Part shown: positions 60,514-64,000 of the stretch, piece after piece
How the letters are laid out: each line of letters begins with the position of its first letter
Numbering within the stretch: the stretch's first letter is position 1
DNA from: Nepenthes gracilis
Lineage: Eukaryota; Streptophyta; Magnoliopsida; Caryophyllales; Nepenthaceae
Direction: 5' to 3'
Assembly: GCA_033239525.1 (NCBI GenBank)
Contig: BSYO01000019.1
Span: 6,391,087-6,455,086, forward strand
DNA length: 64,000 nucleotides
Notes under the pieces: model-generated
Seen by the model: the letters and a program-made list of their open reading frames with translations, nothing else
Databases searched by the model: none
What the model was told of the DNA's origin: nothing
Translations under genes and position numbers: made by a program

Positions 60514-60702
60514 TGTAATATTTCCGATGTCCATTCGAATTAATTTAATATTAATTATGAATTTGGGTATTCTGGGTGTAGCAAAATTAATTAAATATTA
60601 AAAAATTTTGGAGATTATTTAAATCAGTTGGGTTGGTACTGGAGGTGCACTCGTGCTATCTCCTGTATATCGGTTTGGATTTTAAAATAAAAGAAAATTT
60701 AA

Positions 60703-60742
<40 letters not shown>

Positions 60743-63249
60743 ATAGTATATTTTAAAAAAAGAAAAATAAAGAAAAGAAGATTAGAGCGGGAGCAGAAGG
60801 GATTGAGGGGAGAGAGAAGCAGGGGAGAAGGGGGGTTTTAGCGCCGCTGTTCAAGGCATGTGGCGGAGGAGAGAAGAGGGGTGGATTGGCAATGTCAACG
60901 GTCAGAGGTGGCCATGAGCAAGTGATCGGTGACGGCCGTGGGAAAACTGCGGTGGTGCGCGACAGAGGGTTGTCCAAAAGAGAGAACGGCACAAGGAGAG
61001 AGAGGCAGCTGAGTTGTGGCGACGACACCGACGATGTGATGCCGGGAAGGCCGGCGATGGCTGTACGTGGTGACGGTAGGTTGGTGTGGCAGTGTGGAGA
61101 AGTGGTAGCAGCGTGCGGGAAGCTCGTGCGGTGGAGAGAGAGAGACACAGCGCATGCGATGGAGAGAGAAGGTGCCGATTTAGGCACTTCGAAACATCCA
61201 TTCTTCAGATCTGTAAAAGATAAGGTCAATGTAAGTATCTATAAACTCCCTCTTTGATATGATTTAATATTTGATATATTTTAAATTACTATTTAAAATT
61301 TTTACTTGTATACATATATTTTTATATACCATATCTATTTAATTTGGATAATGCATGTGTGGTTCATTAGATGACTTGGATATTTCTGGATTGGATTTTA
61401 TGATTTTGGAGGGTTTAATATTTTGGAGAGAGAGACGCAGCGCGTGCAATGGAGAGAGAAGGTGCCAATTCAGGTATTTCGGACATCCTTTCCTTCAGAT
61501 CTGTAAAGTATGAGTTCAAGGTAAGTATCTGTAAACCCCTCTTTGGTCTGATTTATTATCTGAAATATTTTGGATACTATTTAAAATTTTTACTAACATG
61601 TATATATTTTTATATACCCGATTGTTTAATATGGACATGCATGTATAGTTCATTGACTTGGATATTTCTGGATTGAGTTTAATGATCTTGGAGAGTTTAA
61701 TATTTTTCTAAAAGTTAGAATAATTTATTATATACTATATATTTTTATATCAGTATATTTGTATGAAAATGAGTATGAAACATTATATAGGTCATGCAGT
61801 CACATATACGTGTCAGGTTGTGGTCACTACATTTGAATTTGGATATTGAATATTTTGGCCAACTCTCGACGGAGATATTTATTTGGAAATCTCTTTCCGC
61901 CAATAGGAAAGGTTTGGAGTAGTAACCCTTCCCATTTGGATAATTTGATTCAACCTTATAATATATTCGAACGTTCTAATATATTTAACAAATTTGAGGT
62001 TTACACCTAAAATCGTTGGTGATAAATAATAGTGAGTAAACTTACCCGTGGGTATAGAGTATATAAGTGGCCATACATGTTGGCCTAATTTATATTTGAT
62101 TTTTGCCTAAGGTTATAGGGATTATGTGTAACCATTCGTCAAACTTGTCTTTACATAATTGGAATTTAAATTTGATTTATGATTTTTATCTCTGGATGAA
62201 TTTGTATTGGACTTTGATTTCGATTTGGATTTTGGACTTGGATTTAAAATTTGCCAATTTTTCCCATGGTTAGGTCTTGGTATATCTTGTGTAAATAATT
62301 TTGACTATATGTTTTGATTCGGACCCTTGGACTATCTGTCATTGTGTTGCTTCAATTTCTGCGCATGCTATTGAATTATCCAACTATCGGATTCTACTCC
62401 AGATCACAAATTGATCAGGCCTTAGATTTGGACTCGGAGTCAGACTCAGACTTGGACTCAGACTTGGATTGGACTTTGAAATTGGCTATCTATCTCTTGG
62501 AATTGATTCAGATCACTTCTATTTTATTTATATATACATATATATATATACATACACACGTCTCGATGAGGACTGTTTTATAATTTTGACATTACTTTTG
62601 AACTTAGATACTGAATTTGAGTATGAGACTCTATTAGATTTTAAATTTTGGATCTTGGATCGTAGATTTCCGTTAGATTTATTGTATCAGCGATTTGGAA
62701 TTATTTTGTCATTTGAATGGATGTTCATCATCTGACATTTCTTTTGATTCATTGGACTTTTTTTATTTAAATATGATAATTGCTGAGCACTTAACTCATA
62801 TTTTCTGCTTTGTCCATTCAGAGTAGAAGGTTTGAATGTATGGCAAGAGTTAGAATGTGATCCGTCAACTGTTCGTCAGATTTGGTGAGTTATAGTTTTA
62901 TTATGGCTTAATTTGACAATTGATGTGATTGTATTATGGAATTTGCTAGATATAGGCCGATGGATATATTTTGGAAACAGTTAGGATGTTATATTATGTT
63001 TGATTTATAATTTTTATTGAAATTGTTACCTCTCTTACGATGATTGTAGAGTAGGTTATCTTTATTTTTTTTGGACGGTTGTCCGATGAGGTCTCGTGTG
63101 AATTTTGATTCATGTCAGGTCCTATTTATTTGGTTTGTCATACCTGAATTTTAAAACTCGGTATTATTTGTTTAAAATTATTTAGAATTTTAAATCTTAA
63201 AAATTATAATTAATTATTTAAATTGACCTACCTAATTTGAGTTCGTACA
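60514..63249 (+). repeat. 3' LTR of the inverted chromovirus
   Basis: 2736 bp, TGTAATATTTCC...GTTCGTACA, inverted relative to 50981-53377 and 57546-59672. Longer than those because of an internal tandem duplication (61133-61702). Contains an AT microsatellite (60705-60736), the GC-rich segment (60790-61190) and donor-like CAATGTAAGTATC at 61226. Confidence 0.82.
61133..61702 (+). repeat. Tandem duplication of about 290 bp inside the LTR
   Basis: Units 61133-61424 and 61425-61702 share GAGAGAGA-CACAGCGC..., TTCAGATCTGTAAA, GTAAGTATCT, and TGACTTGGATATTTCTGGAT. Units differ by about 15% and several indels. The duplication copies the GA-rich stretch and the splice-donor-like site. Confidence 0.8.
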
Positions 63250-64000
63250 CTTAGTATACTCAGAGTCTTCTCATATTCTTTTTGGGTGATGATATTTTTG
63301 GTGTAAACCTTTGGATGTGTGAGTTGTCTTTATTATCTATGAGCCGATAAAGGAGACTATTAAAAATTGCATGGTATTAGAGAGGTTGGAACTTACAAAA
63401 TTGTAATATAGTCTATAGTTTTCTAATATTTAATTTATATTCTTATGGATTGACGCCTTTATCTTGAAGGAATGCTTATGGCTATATAACTATGGTACGA
63501 TATAATATTTAGGAATATCACATCGAGAAATGTTATGTTTGATATGCATAAGTGATGATTCTTATACCTTGGTGGGTAAATAGAATATGAGTGAGCAATT
63601 CCTATTGCCCGAGTGGGTAGGAGGGAAATGTTAGGATGAGTGAGAAATTGCTATTGCCAAGAGTAGATAGGTAGGAATTGTCAGGATGAATGTCAAGGTA
63701 TTTGCACACTCATAGTGGCAAAGTCTTGAAAGACCACGGATTGGTCATTTATTAAACTTATTAGTGCCAGTTACTCATGGTATTTATCAAGCCATTAGAG
63801 GCTAAAATATATGCCCTTTACTTTACAGTAATAGAATAAGATCTGAGAAGAATATTGATACATTTTATAATGTATTGACTTCTTTTGAGATAAGTCCAAT
63901 GGAATTTATATCATTTATTAATATTTAGATTTTGTGAAATCATAGTTATATTCTATATTTTTGTTTCAATGGTGACCTTCAATGATTGATTCTTGTAGAA
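63250..64000. other. Unrecognised sequence to window end, with a 49-bp tandem duplication
   Basis: A 49-bp duplication lies at 63589-63687 (units start GAGTGAGCAATT and GAGTGAGAAATT). A primer-site-like TGGTATTAGAG at 63373-63383 is preceded by a CA dinucleotide (see findings). No gene seen. Confidence 0.45.

Noticed and set aside
60753..61257. Several long open frames on both strands in the LTR
   Set aside because: GC-rich LTR leader. The equivalents in the other two LTRs are in different frames, so no conserved protein.

Overview
This is plant nuclear DNA, most likely from a dicot. The evidence is one intact plant-type type III polyketide synthase (PKS) gene with the intron position typical of the chalcone synthase superfamily, embedded in AT-rich sequence that is almost wholly nested LTR retrotransposons. 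No bacterial operon, rRNA, tRNA or CRISPR features were seen. Apart from the PKS gene and one wrecked PKS relative, I found no host gene I can support.

Layout. Positions 1-10686 hold two tandem copies of a Sirevirus-like (Ty1/copia, Maximus/SIRE type) element arranged internal-LTR-internal-LTR. The left copy runs off the window edge and the central LTR is shared. Both copies have gag with two zinc knuckles. Where protease, integrase and reverse transcriptase (RT) should follow, there is instead a GC-rich leader, an intron-like segment and a second ORF resembling the 'putative plant transposon protein' domain. The element is therefore non-autonomous. Its right end lies inside a PKS pseudogene (10687-11040) whose catalytic-cysteine codon is a stop.

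Positions 12273-13308 are a solo gypsy LTR with a perfect 5-bp target duplication. The intact PKS gene (13848-15412, minus strand, two exons, 395 aa) follows. Its acyl-binding cavity is altered: the positions equivalent to alfalfa CHS2 T197, G256 and S338 are F, L and T. The pattern is closer to 2-pyrone synthase/aloesone synthase-type enzymes than to chalcone synthase. Three basic CoA-contact positions are also changed.

Positions 16560-21247 hold chromovirus and gypsy fragments, including a minus-strand gypsy 5' end (LTR, tRNA-Asp-type primer site, start of gag). Positions 21248-30347 are AT-rich sequence with two short tandem duplications and another chromodomain relic.

Positions 30348-49157 are one old Tekay/Del-like chromovirus. 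A second, complete minus-strand relative (32956-41472) sits inside its 5' LTR, and a solo LTR (41610-43863) sits inside a 27-28 bp minisatellite near its 5' end. Positions 50981-63249 hold two related chromovirus elements in head-to-head (inverted) orientation. All chromovirus ORFs are heavily broken.

How it fits together: the PKS locus looks like a small tandem PKS cluster in which one member survives, another has decayed, and retroelements have repeatedly landed around them. By eye the Sirevirus LTRs differ by only a few percent (recent), whereas the chromovirus LTR pairs differ by roughly a fifth (old).
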